DNA of 64,000 bases from Flavobacteriales bacterium (GCA_022402535.1 JAKRSD010000012.1:62001-126000); one strand, 5' to 3'. Shown: positions 44,432 through 53,311, numbered from the stretch's first letter. A program made the numbers and translations. Notes: generated by a model not told the origin, from the letters alone.

Positions 44432-44439
44432 TACCTTTG
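44432..44439 (+). promoter_or_regulatory. -7 box TACCTTTG for mutL
   Basis: Exact TAnnTTTG, 13 nt before the ATG at 44453. Confidence 0.5.
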
Positions 44440-44452
44440 GGCCATTACAACT

Positions 44453-46327
44453 ATGGCAGATATCATTCAAATATTACCCGATGCAGTCGCTAACCGAATT
44501 GCAGCCGGAGAAGTGGTCTCAAGACCTGCAGCAGCGGTTAAAGAACTGCTTGAAAACGCTATAGATGCCGGTGCCACGCAAATTCATCTCATTATTAAAG
44601 ACGGCGGAAAAAATCTGATACAGGTAATCGATAATGGGAAAGGCATGAGTGAAAATGATGCACGGATGTGTTTTGAACGGCATGCAACCAGTAAAATAAA
44701 AGATTCTGAAGATTTATTCCGCATAAAAACAAAAGGATTCCGGGGTGAAGCGCTGGCTTCCATAGCAGCCATTGCCAAAGTGGAGCTGAAAACCCGTCAG
44801 GAAATCTCGCCTACAGGAACCAAAATACTGATTGAAGGAAGTGAATTTATCAGTGCTGAACCCTGTGCATTACCCACAGGAACAGTCATTTCCATTAAAA
44901 ACTTATTCTTCAACGTGCCGGCGCGCCGTAAGTTTTTAAAATCAGATCCGGTAGAAACCCGCCACATTATGGAAGAGTTTGTCAGGGTGGCACTGGCCCA
45001 TCCCGAAATCGGATTTGAAATGACCAACAACGGGCAAACCGTATATAAACTCGAAAAGGGAAATTTGCGTCAACGCATCGTGAGTATTCTGGGCAACAGC
45101 TTCAACGACAAATTGGTGCCGGTGGATGAAGTAACCGACGTAGTTACGGTTTCGGGCTTCATCTTAAAACCTGAATTTTCAAAGAAAACCCGGGGCGATC
45201 AGTATTTTTTTGCCAATAACCGTTTTATCAAAAGTCCTTATCTGCATCATGCCGTGGAAGCTGCGTTTACGGGACTTCTGCCCAAAGACTGCCACCCGGG
45301 TTATTTTCTGTTTTTAAGTTTAGATCCTGAAGAAATAGATATCAATATTCACCCGGCCAAAACAGAAGTAAAATTCACCGATGAACGCACGATTTATCAC
45401 ATTCTGAGCAGTGCGGTAAAACAGGGTTTGGGTAAGTTTAACATTGCACCCTCTCTTGATTTTGAGCGCGAAACTTCTTTTGATTTTAAACCTATCAAAG
45501 ACTTTTCAGAAGTAAAAGCCCCGAGTATTTCCGTAAACTCCGACTACAATCCGTTTACCGAAGAGAAAAAAGCAAAATTGCCCGCTGTTCCACGCGAAAA
45601 AACAGAGCAGGAAATCAATAATTTAAAAAACTGGAACACCGTTTATTCAGGTTTTGATCAATTTGATCAGGAATCTAAGTCTTTGTTTGCCATTGAAAAA
45701 GAACACAAAGGAAATGATGAGAACTTATTTGATTCTTTTTCAGAGCAGGATGATTTTTTGCGTTCTTCTTATTTTCAGATGGAAGGCAAATACCTTGTCA
45801 CATCGATTAAATCGGGCCTTGTAGTCATTGACCAACACCGGGCACACGAAAGAGTGCTGTATGAAAAACTCTTACATACCGTCCAAAACGGAAATCCCGC
45901 CGTTCAGCAATCGCTCTTTCCGGAAACCGTAACGTTTAACCCCATGGAGTTTGAAGTGTTAACCGAAATTTGGGATGAATTACGACAAGCGGGGTTCGAT
46001 TTAGAACATTTTGGCAAAAACAGCATTATTATACGTGGAATTCCGGCCAATTTGCCGGAAAAAAATCCGCAGCAACTTTTGGAAGAACTCATCGAAAAAT
46101 TCCTTCATAACGCCTCTGAATTAAAAACAGACAAGGCAAATGCCGTGCTTTCTGCATTAGCCGATAAAATGGCGGTGAAATATGGCACTAAACTCGCTAA
46201 GGCAGAAGCTGAAAGCCTGATCGCTGAATTGTTTTCCTGTGCCAATCCATACACTTCACCCTCCGGAAAACCGACCATACTCACGCTAAGTGTTTCTGAA
46301 TTAGAAGATAAATTTTTGCAACGATAA
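44453..46327 (+). CDS. mutL: DNA mismatch repair protein MutL
   Basis: 624 residues. The GHKL ATPase domain is complete: I-A-A-G-E-V, E-L-L-E-N-A-I-D-A-G, D-N-G-K-G-M, H-A-T-S-K-I and G-F-R-G-E-A-L-A-S-I. After a linker of about 100 residues, the C-terminal dimerisation domain carries D-Q-H-R-A-H-E-R from Asp460, a variant of the endonuclease motif D-Q-H-A-x-x-E-x-x-x-x-E with Ala replaced by Arg, and ends with S-P-S-G-K-P-T. Bacteroidota lack MutH, so this domain would be expected to nick DNA. The stop is 15 nt before the rhomboid gene. Confidence 0.97.
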   Translation: MADIIQILPDAVANRIAAGEVVSRPAAAVKELLENAIDAGATQIHLIIKDGGKNLIQVIDNGKGMSENDARMCFERHATSKIKDSEDLFRIKTKGFRGEALASIAAIAKVELKTRQEISPTGTKILIEGSEFISAEPCALPTGTVISIKNLFFNVPARRKFLKSDPVETRHIMEEFVRVALAHPEIGFEMTNNGQTVYKLEKGNLRQRIVSILGNSFNDKLVPVDEVTDVVTVSGFILKPEFSKKTRGDQYFFANNRFIKSPYLHHAVEAAFTGLLPKDCHPGYFLFLSLDPEEIDINIHPAKTEVKFTDERTIYHILSSAVKQGLGKFNIAPSLDFERETSFDFKPIKDFSEVKAPSISVNSDYNPFTEEKKAKLPAVPREKTEQEINNLKNWNTVYSGFDQFDQESKSLFAIEKEHKGNDENLFDSFSEQDDFLRSSYFQMEGKYLVTSIKSGLVVIDQHRAHERVLYEKLLHTVQNGNPAVQQSLFPETVTFNPMEFEVLTEIWDELRQAGFDLEHFGKNSIIIRGIPANLPEKNPQQLLEELIEKFLHNASELKTDKANAVLSALADKMAVKYGTKLAKAEAESLIAELFSCANPYTSPSGKPTILTLSVSELEDKFLQR

Positions 46328-46342
46328 TTTTAGTTTCAAACC

Positions 46343-46999
46343 ATGACAAATCAATATCACAGACCGGGTTCTTTTAATATCCTTCCACCTGTAATTAAAA
46401 ATCTACTTATCATCAATGGCTTAGTTTTTCTGGCTATGCTTACTCCTTATGTTTCAGATTTTGGAAACAGGTATTTACCCTTATTTTATTTTGAGCATCC
46501 TTATTTTATTCCTACCCAGCTCATAACATATCAGTTTGTGCATGCCGGTTTTGGACACCTGTTCTTTAACTTATTTGCCCTTTGGATGTTCGGAAGCTCT
46601 TTGGAAAACTTATGGGGATCAAAAAAAATGATTTTTTTCTATTTGATATCCGGTGTGGGTTCCGGGCTTTTCCACATGGTTTACACCTGGATTCAATTAA
46701 ATTATATTCCCGACAGCAGCCCCGGTTTTATTCTGGTGGGCGCATCAGGTGCTATATATGGTCTATTATTGGCTTATGCTTTCTTATTTCCAGACAATTA
46801 CATTTATCTTTACTTTTTTCTCCCGCTTAAAGCCAAATATTTTGTCATGATTTTGATTGCTTTAGACCTGTTTGGAGGAATTTTCACCCCCCAAAGCAGC
46901 AATATTGCCCACTTTGCCCATATAGGAGGCGCATTAACAGGCTTAATTATTTTGCTCATCTGGAAAAACAGGCGCAAATTATGGTCTGACAAACTGTGA
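46343..46999 (+). CDS. Rhomboid family intramembrane serine protease
   Basis: 218 residues with six membrane segments. The catalytic dyad is intact: Ser135 in V-G-A-S-G-A-I-Y-G and His193 in A-H-F-A-H-I-G-G. The conserved Q-F-V-H-A-G-F-G-H-L-F-F-N-L in the first loop contributes the oxyanion histidine and asparagine. It cleaves membrane-spanning substrates inside the bilayer; targets are unknown. Its stop overlaps the GTG of the next gene by 3-4 nt, so the two rhomboid-fold proteins are translated together. Confidence 0.94.
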   Translation: MTNQYHRPGSFNILPPVIKNLLIINGLVFLAMLTPYVSDFGNRYLPLFYFEHPYFIPTQLITYQFVHAGFGHLFFNLFALWMFGSSLENLWGSKKMIFFYLISGVGSGLFHMVYTWIQLNYIPDSSPGFILVGASGAIYGLLLAYAFLFPDNYIYLYFFLPLKAKYFVMILIALDLFGGIFTPQSSNIAHFAHIGGALTGLIILLIWKNRRKLWSDKL

Positions 47000-47946
47000 T
47001 TCTTCAAAAAATTGTAACTTGTGGCGTCTTAATATTTGTTGGATACAAGGTGAATCTTTTCAATAGAACCAAACAATTTTTATATACGGGGAATTCATTA
47101 CCCAAGCCATACATATCGCTTCATGTGATATACATCGCGATGCCCTTGGTATTATTTTTTGCCACATACAAAATATTGTCCCGAACGGATCAGGCAGTTT
47201 CGGATTGGATTCTACTGCATTTCAGAATGCCCACATCTCCCGAATTATTTCTTCAACGCCCCTATACCATCATATCTTCTATTTTACTGCACACTTCTAC
47301 CTGGGGTTTAATTTCAAATTTGATTGGTCTTATCATTTTCGGCAATTTCACCTCTATGCTGTTATCCAAAAGAGTGGTAGCTCCCCTATTTATTTTAGGA
47401 GGACTGCTTGGGAATATCTCTCTTTGGTTTTTTAAAGAAATCCCTTTATTGGCCCCTTATCTCGAACAAATTTTCGTATCCGGTTCTTCAGCCGGAATTA
47501 TGGCGTTGGCTGTTATTTCTACTTTTTATATGCCCGATCAGATTGTGAGGCTATACGGCGTATTCCCGTTAAAATTAAAAGTGCTGGGTAGAGCCATTCT
47601 GTTTCTCTGCTTTTTCATGATATTTTTCAAAGTGAATATAGGCACCCAGGTTATCAGCCTCGGGGGGGCATTAAGTGGTTACTTTTTTCTTTTACTCATG
47701 AAACGGGGTAACCCAAAATCTTTCAATTTTTCATTTGTCGGCAGCAGTAAAGTGAAAAAATCAGCGAAAATTGAAATGAAAATAATTCATAATAAACCGC
47801 TTACAGATGATGAATACAAAGAGGTTCAAGTGTCCCAGAAAGAATATTTGGATCACCTGTTGGATAAAATAGGCAGAAACGGAATCGACAGCCTTTCAAA
47901 AACCGAATTAGATTTTCTGAAAAAATTCGGTAACAGCGGATTATAA
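46996..47946 (+). CDS. Rhomboid-like protein lacking the catalytic histidine
   Basis: 316 residues with about six membrane segments. The serine position is kept (Ser165 in S-G-S-S-A-G-I-M-A-L), but the histidine that should stand before the G-G-A-L motif is serine (Ser221 in I-S-L-G-G-A-L-S-G), so proteolysis by the usual dyad is not expected. A C-terminal cytosolic tail (P-L-T-D-D-E-Y to L-D-F-L-K-K-F-G) resembles the DUF6576-type tail of Bacteroidota rhomboids. A GTG at 46996 overlaps the previous stop; another GTG at 47050 would give an N terminus closer to the family. Confidence 0.82.
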   Translation: MILQKIVTCGVLIFVGYKVNLFNRTKQFLYTGNSLPKPYISLHVIYIAMPLVLFFATYKILSRTDQAVSDWILLHFRMPTSPELFLQRPYTIISSILLHTSTWGLISNLIGLIIFGNFTSMLLSKRVVAPLFILGGLLGNISLWFFKEIPLLAPYLEQIFVSGSSAGIMALAVISTFYMPDQIVRLYGVFPLKLKVLGRAILFLCFFMIFFKVNIGTQVISLGGALSGYFFLLLMKRGNPKSFNFSFVGSSKVKKSAKIEMKIIHNKPLTDDEYKEVQVSQKEYLDHLLDKIGRNGIDSLSKTELDFLKKFGNSGL

Positions 47947-47974
47947 AAAAAGCGCATCCATTACTGAATGCGCT
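47945..47974 (-). terminator. Minus-strand rho-independent terminator downstream of small ORF
   Basis: A 9-bp stem on the minus strand (7 perfect pairs plus G-U and C-G) followed by a T run of six or more at 47950-47945. On the plus strand the stem is weaker and lacks the T run, so it ends a minus-strand transcript. It is the expected 3' end for the ORF at 47995-48168. Confidence 0.75.
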
Positions 47975-47994
47975 GATAAAAACTTCTTTCCTTT

Positions 47995-48168
47995 TTAATT
48001 CAGGATAAATTCGTAAGAAGGCAAAATGTTACCTTTTTGAACCGAAAGTGCAGCAGAATATCCCATAATAATGAGCATACTCCACTTGCCCGGATTCAGA
48101 TTTACGAAAGGATAATTTGAATGTAAAAAGGGAAAAGAACTAAAATGATTTGTAGAGATTGATACCAT
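47995..48168 (-). CDS. Unannotated 57-residue small ORF between two terminators
   Basis: A complete minus-strand frame from ATG at 48168 to TAA at 47997-47995. The peptide has an aromatic N-terminal half and a short hydrophobic centre (W-S-M-L-I-I-M-G-Y-S-A-A-L). AGGAG lies about 15 nt upstream of this ATG and only 7 nt upstream of a nearer ATG in another frame, which reads 24 codons. A terminator closes the ECF sigma gene upstream (48197-48232) and another closes this segment, so it behaves like its own transcription unit. I do not recognise the peptide. A small non-coding RNA is the main alternative. Confidence 0.4.
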   Translation of the reverse strand: MVSISTNHFSSFPFLHSNYPFVNLNPGKWSMLIIMGYSAALSVQKGNILPSYEFILN

Positions 48169-48196
48169 AAGCTCATTTAATTTCTCCTAAAACGAC

Positions 48197-48232
48197 AAAA
48201 AGAGGGTAATATTTTACACTACCCTCTTTTTT
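48197..48232 (-). terminator. Rho-independent terminator after the ECF sigma gene
   Basis: Arms 48202-48211 and 48217-48226, extended by A-T pairs on both sides. Ten pairs form on the minus strand (two G-U) with a 5-nt loop and a T run. Located just after the sigma gene stop at 48252. Confidence 0.8.
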
Positions 48233-48251
48233 GAAAAAATAATTGTTCGAT

Positions 48252-48845
48252 TTATCTCAACCCTTCAAAGGATGCGGATTGCGTTTCCATCATTTTGCGC
48301 ATGTTTATAAGCGCATAACGCATTCTGCCCAGGGCCGTGTTGATGCTTACATTGGTCTGTTCGGCAATTTCGTTAAAACTCAACTCTCCGAAGTGCCTCA
48401 TCAGCAATACTTCTTTCTGCTCCTTGGGAAGTTTGTTAATCAATTTTCTTACCTGAATATTAGCCTGCTCCTTAATTAGTTTATCCTCCACATTCTGATC
48501 CTCAATGCGGATAACCTTAAAGATATCAAACTCCTCTTTGCCGTTTCCGGCCATCGGCATTTTCTTTTCTTTTCTGAAATAATCAATGACCAAATTGTGA
48601 GAAATCCGCATAACCCAGGGCAAAAACTTACCCTCTTCATTATATTTTCCGGATTTTAAGGTATGAATCACCTTAATAAACACATCCTGAAATAAATCTT
48701 CAGCTTTGGCTCGGTCTTTTACCATCATGTAGATGTAGGAAAACACCTTTGACTTGTGTCTTTCCATTAAAACTGAAAAACATTTTTGGTCGCCTTTTAT
48801 ATACTCGCGCACCAGCTCCTTGTCGCACATCAACTTTGTATGCAT
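48252..48845 (-). CDS. ECF-type sigma-70 family RNA polymerase sigma factor
   Basis: 197 residues. Region 2 is clear: F-S-V-L-M-E-R-H-K-S-K-V-F-S-Y-I, then A-E-D-L-F-Q-D-V-F-I-K-V and L-P-W-V-M-R-I-S-H-N-L-V-I-D-Y-F-R-K. Region 4 follows with L-P-K-E-Q-K-E-V-L-L-M-R-H-F-G-E-L-S-F-N-E-I-A-E-Q-T and N-T-A-L-G-R-M-R-Y-A. There is no visible anti-sigma gene next to it; the only thing downstream is the small ORF at 47995. A second ATG at codon 6 is a possible start. A TATATTTG box at 48932-48939 on the minus strand gives a leader of about 80 nt. It diverges from the primary sigma gene. Confidence 0.93.
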   Translation of the reverse strand: MHTKLMCDKELVREYIKGDQKCFSVLMERHKSKVFSYIYMMVKDRAKAEDLFQDVFIKVIHTLKSGKYNEEGKFLPWVMRISHNLVIDYFRKEKKMPMAGNGKEEFDIFKVIRIEDQNVEDKLIKEQANIQVRKLINKLPKEQKEVLLMRHFGELSFNEIAEQTNVSINTALGRMRYALINMRKMMETQSASFEGLR

Positions 48846-48931
48846 AATCTCTAAGTGTTGATGACCTTTCGGTCGTTATTGACAAGTAGCTGTATATTCT
48901 ATAGGCGCAGTATTTTTTTAGATTAGAATGG

Positions 48932-48939
48932 CAAATATA
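48932..48939 (-). promoter_or_regulatory. -7 box TATATTTG for the ECF sigma gene
   Basis: Exact TAnnTTTG on the minus strand. The -33 element is not clear. Confidence 0.5.
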
Positions 48940-49076
48940 GTAAAACATTAAAACAGATGCAGCAATGAACGTTAAAAGAAACTTAAAGTTACAAAAGGCA
49001 CAGGAATCAAATATATATCCCTAATTGTCAATACTATAAAGTTTTACTAAACGCTGAATTTCTTATAAAACATTCA

Positions 49077-49090
49077 CAGGAAATTTCCTG
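49077..49090. promoter_or_regulatory. Perfect palindrome CAGGAAATTTCCTG
   Basis: A 14-bp fully self-complementary sequence about 145 nt before the primary sigma start and 138 nt behind the ECF -7 box. It could bind a dimeric regulator; no known operator is matched. Confidence 0.4.
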
Positions 49091-49234
49091 AATAGATACA
49101 ATATCATTTAATAATTGAGGTAAAATCTGCTGATTTGAGACAGTATTAAAGAATACACTCGAAGGCAAAAAGTTAAAAAAGTAACCTTGTCAATAATCAT
49201 TCGTATAAGGTAATCAAATTATTTAACCGTGTCA

Positions 49235-50098
49235 ATGAGGCAACTAAAAATCGTAAAGCAGGTTACTAACAGGGATACTCCCTCGTTGGACAAATACCTA
49301 CAAGAAATTGGCCGCATGCCGCTGATAACTGCCGAAGAAGAAGTTGAACTGGCAAGAAAAATTAAGGATGGCGATCAAGCCGCTCTTGAACGACTTGTCG
49401 GAGCCAACCTCCGATTCGTGGTTTCGGTTTCCAAACAATACCAAAATCAGGGACTGAGTTTACCCGATTTGATAAACGAAGGGAATGTGGGTCTGATAAA
49501 GGCCGCCCAACGCTTTGATGAAACGCGGGGATTTAAATTCATCTCTTATGCCGTGTGGTGGATTCGTCAATCCATACTTCAGGCTTTAGCTGAACAGGCT
49601 CGTATTGTGCGTCTCCCGCTCAACAAAATCGGGAACATCAACAAAATCAACCGGATGTTTTCGGAACTTGAGCAAGTGCACGAACGTGAACCCACTGCAG
49701 ATGAAATTGCCGAGGCATTAGGCATCGCGGAAGACGATGTAAAAGACGGTATGCACAATTCGTCCAGACATGTTTCGATGGATGCCCCTCTGCTTGAAGG
49801 CGAAGACGGAACCATGATTGATGTGATGAAAAGCGAAGGAACCCCCAACCCGGATGATGTGCTGCTTCATGAATCATTGAAGAAGGAGATTGAACGGACC
49901 TTGGCGACTCTCACGCCCAGAGAGTCTGACGTAGTTCGCCTGTTTTTCGGGTTAGATGGCAAACCTTCCATGACATTGGAAGAAATAGGCGAAAAATTTG
50001 ATCTTACCCGCGAAAGAGTCAGACAGATTAAGGAAAAAGCCCTGAGAAGATTGAAACAGCAATCACGCAGTAAACTGCTAAAAGCATACTTGGGTTAA
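49235..50098 (+). CDS. rpoD: Primary RNA polymerase sigma factor (SigA/RpoD, short form)
   Basis: 287 residues, lacking region 1.1 as in Bacteroidota primary sigmas. Region 1.2 ([10 protein letters not shown]), region 2 ([26 protein letters not shown], then [11 protein letters not shown]), region 3, and region 4.2 ([18 protein letters not shown]) are all present. It recognises the TTTG/TAnnTTTG promoters seen across this window. A GTG at 49229 is in frame, but the ATG at 49235 gives the conserved M-R-Q-L-K-I N terminus. A terminator follows. Confidence 0.96.
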   Translation: MRQLKIVKQVTNRDTPSLDKYLQEIGRMPLITAEEEVELARKIKDGDQAALERLVGANLRFVVSVSKQYQNQGLSLPDLINEGNVGLIKAAQRFDETRGFKFISYAVWWIRQSILQALAEQARIVRLPLNKIGNINKINRMFSELEQVHEREPTADEIAEALGIAEDDVKDGMHNSSRHVSMDAPLLEGEDGTMIDVMKSEGTPNPDDVLLHESLKKEIERTLATLTPRESDVVRLFFGLDGKPSMTLEEIGEKFDLTRERVRQIKEKALRRLKQQSRSKLLKAYLG

Positions 50099-50128
50099 GG
50101 AAATTGAGGATGTAAAAACTCAAATTTT

Positions 50129-50163
50129 AAAGAAGGCTTTTATAATGAAAGCCTTCTTTTTTT
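50129..50163 (+). terminator. Rho-independent terminator after the primary sigma gene
   Basis: A perfect 12-bp stem (50129-50140 with 50148-50159), loop of 7, then a T run to 50163. Confidence 0.9.
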
Positions 50164-50199
50164 GTAAGTTTAATCCAAAAGGATAGCCAATATCTTTTA

Positions 50200-50207
50200 T
50201 AAATTTG
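50200..50207 (+). promoter_or_regulatory. -7 box TAAATTTG, 4 nt before the rpe start
   Basis: Exact TAnnTTTG ending 4 nt before the ATG at 50212; implies a leaderless transcript. Confidence 0.5.
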
Positions 50208-50211
50208 TCCT

Positions 50212-50862
50212 ATGCAAAAAAAGATGACATCCCCTTCCCTGCTTTCTGCCGATTTCGGAAATCTGCAAAGAGACATTGAAATGATTAACCGCTCTGCGGC
50301 CGACTGGTTTCATGTAGATATCATGGATGGGGTGTTTGTTCCTAATATTTCATTTGGCTTTCCCATCATGGAAGTATTAAAAAAACATGCCGCCAAACCC
50401 CTGGATGTTCATCTTATGATTCAAAAACCGGCAGAATACATCAAAACGTTTGCCGATTCAGGTGCAGGAATCATTACCATACATATTGAAGCTGAAACCC
50501 ATTTACACAGAACCATACAACTGATAAAAGATTGCGGATGTAAAGCCGGGGTGGCGTTAAACCCACATACACCCGTCCATACATTAAATGACATCATTCA
50601 TGAACTGGACCTGGTGTTAATCATGTCGGTAAATCCCGGATTCGGCGGTCAGAAATTCATCCCTCATACCCTCAAAAAAGTAGAAGAAGTTCTCCATTTG
50701 AAATTGAAAACGGGTTCCAATGCCTTAATTGAAGTAGATGGAGGTGTAAATAATCAAAATGCTCCTTCGCTCTATGCTGCGGGAGCGGATGTGTTGGTTG
50801 CCGGAAACTATGTCTTCAAATCTGAAAACCCCGAAGAGGCTATTCTCAGTCTTACAATGTAA
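50212..50862 (+). CDS. rpe: Ribulose-phosphate 3-epimerase
   Basis: 216 residues, usual length. The TIM-barrel enzyme shows S-P-S-L-L-S-A-D-F at the N terminus, H-V-D-I-M-D-G-V-F-V-P-N with metal-binding His and Asp, V-H-L-M-I as the third ligand region, S-V-N-P-G-F-G-G-Q-K-F as the phosphate loop, and E-V-D-G-G-V for the catalytic Asp. It interconverts ribulose-5-phosphate and xylulose-5-phosphate in the pentose phosphate pathway, feeding the transketolase encoded at 38544-40349. Its own -7 box sits directly before the start codon. Confidence 0.96.
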   Translation: MQKKMTSPSLLSADFGNLQRDIEMINRSAADWFHVDIMDGVFVPNISFGFPIMEVLKKHAAKPLDVHLMIQKPAEYIKTFADSGAGIITIHIEAETHLHRTIQLIKDCGCKAGVALNPHTPVHTLNDIIHELDLVLIMSVNPGFGGQKFIPHTLKKVEEVLHLKLKTGSNALIEVDGGVNNQNAPSLYAAGADVLVAGNYVFKSENPEEAILSLTM

Positions 50863-50896
50863 GTTTTCAAAAATAGCCTGTTCAGAGAAGAACGAA

Positions 50897-53311
50897 TTAA
50901 AAATTTACTCTTACCGACAGGATAAAATTGCGCCCGGGAGCTGCAATACCTGAACTATAAGGTCGATAACGTATGTCTGTGATGTTTTCAATACCGGCAC
51001 CCAGATGAATAAAATCCAACACGGTATAAGACGCTTTGAAATTCAGCGTGTACCAAGCCGGTGAATATGGATTTCCTTCCGCATCTTTAGCATAAATTTC
51101 AGGTTTTCCTCTTTCTTCCTGGTTCAGGTTTTTATATAAAACTCTTCCCGAATATTGGGAATACAAAGTCAAAACAAGCTTTTTGTACGTATAAGAAAAC
51201 CTGGAAACCCCAAACCAGGGGGCTGCATGCCTGAGCGGACTCCGGGTTCCATCATCCATTTCTTCGACTCCTTTTTGCCAATTTATTTTGGTAGAAAGAC
51301 TGAATCCTTTAGGCAATTTCAACTGAACACCGGCCTGAATTCCAAAAACGTATGCATCAGCGGCATTCTGAATGGCCTGAATCTGGCTCATTTCTCCGTT
51401 GAATAACATGCTATCCATTCCGTTTAATTGGTAGTTCCGGCGCACCATCGCGTTTTGAAGATATGTGGCGTACCCTGTTAAATCCAATTTCAAAAAATCG
51501 CCGAATACTTTGGCTATTCCCACATCTACATTGTAAGCATATTCCGATTGAAGCTGAGTATTGGGCACGGTTACTTTTCCGGCTTCCGAGTCAAATACTT
51601 TGCCCAGATCGTCCACATTAGGTGCCCGAAACCCGGTTGCCAGATTTACACTCAATGCCCATTTATCCGAAGGAGTGTAAGCGATTCCCAAACTGCCATT
51701 GGCGGAGCCTCTGTTTATGGAAACTATTGAAACCGGTAATGGATAAAATGACAAATTGGAGGTAAAATCGGCATTCAACACAAAATGATTGTACCGTACC
51801 CCGGCCGATAAGGATACTTTGGGCGATATCTTAAATCTATAATTGAGATATGCCGCCCACGAAGACCATACCGCATCGGGATAACGCGATGGGCCCAATT
51901 CTTTCGTGTTGGTCAAAATATGTTCATCTTTTCCTGACGAAAGCACGTGATTCATAACCCCTTCAAGACCATAATACAGCGTGTGTTTTTCCGCCAGTTT
52001 TTTTATCCAGTCAGCATTCATGGATAAAGCCTGTACTTTTTCGTCCCGGAATCTTCGGATAGATGACCCAAAGTTCCGGTCTATCCGACTTTCGTTAAAA
52101 TACTGATGGGCAATACGCAAAACGAATGAATCATAGATCAGGTTCTTTTTGTTGTGTGAAATGGTCAACAGATTCATCATCCATTTTTGAGGACCATAAT
52201 TCCATTCTGCACTACGGGGAGTCCCGTCATTTTTATAACGGATATGCCGGTCGTATCTTCCATAAGCGGATGTTTCGGAATAGTGAAACCCGTATTCCAA
52301 GTGCCAGTTTGCATTAGGTTTGTATGCAATTTTCTGCATCAGATTAAATTGAGAATAAGCAGAAGGCCGCTGAATTAACGGATTTTCATTTTGTATAATT
52401 TTATCTTCATTATCAATCCGTTGCACATAAAACGGACGCAAATATTCATCCGGGCCATGCGTCCCCATTCTTAAATCGCCAAAGCGGCTGGCCGAAATAC
52501 TGGTAAGTAATGACCACTTTTTCCAACCCACATTAACATGAAAATGTCCGGTAAACTCATGATTAGCCGAAGAATACCGGGCTAATGAAGATCCCTTGAC
52601 ATACAGTTTATCATCAGAAGCAAAACGGGGTGTCAAAGTTTGAAAACTCATTACACCGCCGATGGCGTCGCTTCCATATAACACGGAACCCGGGCCGAAT
52701 AACACTTCTATATTTTCCATGGCAAGGGCATCTAATGAAATCACATTCTGGATATTTCCGGATCTAAATATGGCAGTGTTCATCCGTACCCCATCCACAG
52801 AATACAAAAGCCGGTTGGTGGCAAAACCCCTGATCATGGGGCTACCCCCGCCCTGCTGGCTTTTCTGCATAAATACTTCACCCGAAATGGCAAGGGCATC
52901 GGCTGTGGTTTGTGGATTCTCTATCATAATATCCATGGGTTTCACTTTGACTACCCTGGATGTTTTGCCCATACCCGATTCCTTCCAACGGGTTGTAGAA
53001 ATAACCACCTGATCCAGTGAAATATCCGATCGTTCAAGCCCTATTTTGAAAGACAACTTTTCCAATTCAGCAAACCGGAATTGTTCAGTTTTATAGCCGA
53101 ACAAACGGATGAATAATTCACTTTCTTTGGGAAATGAAGATATATCCGCTTTTCCGCTTGCATTTGTTGTAATGTTTTGAGCTGGTTTTTGCGTGTAAAT
53201 CACCACCCATTCCAAGGCCGCACCCGTTACCGAATCATATACATAAATCTCCTGTGCACGAGCATACAATGCACAATAGCACAGGAGCGAAAAAATTACT
53301 ATTCGCTTCAT
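50897..53311 (-). CDS. TonB-dependent receptor, haem/iron type
   Basis: 804 residues. Signal peptide about 1-19. A short carboxypeptidase-regulatory-like domain (about 20-95) precedes the plug (M-I-R-G-F-A-T-N-R-L-L-Y-S-V-D-G-V) and a 22-strand barrel ending in an aromatic residue (V-R-V-N-F). A-T-G-F-R-A-P-N-V-D-D-L-G in the barrel corresponds to the F-R-A-P box of HmuR/HemR-type haem and haemoglobin receptors. Ligand assignment rests on that one motif. The small protein at 53347-53931 lies just upstream and may be co-transcribed, as the gap is 35 nt. Confidence 0.88.
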   Translation of the reverse strand: MKRIVIFSLLCYCALYARAQEIYVYDSVTGAALEWVVIYTQKPAQNITTNASGKADISSFPKESELFIRLFGYKTEQFRFAELEKLSFKIGLERSDISLDQVVISTTRWKESGMGKTSRVVKVKPMDIMIENPQTTADALAISGEVFMQKSQQGGGSPMIRGFATNRLLYSVDGVRMNTAIFRSGNIQNVISLDALAMENIEVLFGPGSVLYGSDAIGGVMSFQTLTPRFASDDKLYVKGSSLARYSSANHEFTGHFHVNVGWKKWSLLTSISASRFGDLRMGTHGPDEYLRPFYVQRIDNEDKIIQNENPLIQRPSAYSQFNLMQKIAYKPNANWHLEYGFHYSETSAYGRYDRHIRYKNDGTPRSAEWNYGPQKWMMNLLTISHNKKNLIYDSFVLRIAHQYFNESRIDRNFGSSIRRFRDEKVQALSMNADWIKKLAEKHTLYYGLEGVMNHVLSSGKDEHILTNTKELGPSRYPDAVWSSWAAYLNYRFKISPKVSLSAGVRYNHFVLNADFTSNLSFYPLPVSIVSINRGSANGSLGIAYTPSDKWALSVNLATGFRAPNVDDLGKVFDSEAGKVTVPNTQLQSEYAYNVDVGIAKVFGDFLKLDLTGYATYLQNAMVRRNYQLNGMDSMLFNGEMSQIQAIQNAADAYVFGIQAGVQLKLPKGFSLSTKINWQKGVEEMDDGTRSPLRHAAPWFGVSRFSYTYKKLVLTLYSQYSGRVLYKNLNQEERGKPEIYAKDAEGNPYSPAWYTLNFKASYTVLDFIHLGAGIENITDIRYRPYSSGIAAPGRNFILSVRVNF

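Larger units (their letters stand above)
48846..49234. other. Divergent intergenic region between ECF and primary sigma genes
   Basis: This 389-nt stretch holds the minus-strand -7 box for the ECF sigma gene (48932-48939), a perfect 14-bp palindrome at 49077-49090, a small GACC-GAAA-GGTC hairpin about 30 nt before the ECF start, and a weak TAACCTTG box at 49182-49189 facing the primary sigma gene. I see no coding frame in it. Confidence 0.6.

Noticed and set aside
46343-47946. Two rhomboid genes as one gene broken by frameshift
   Set aside because: Each has a full six-helix rhomboid core and its own serine motif; the overlap is ordinary coupling.
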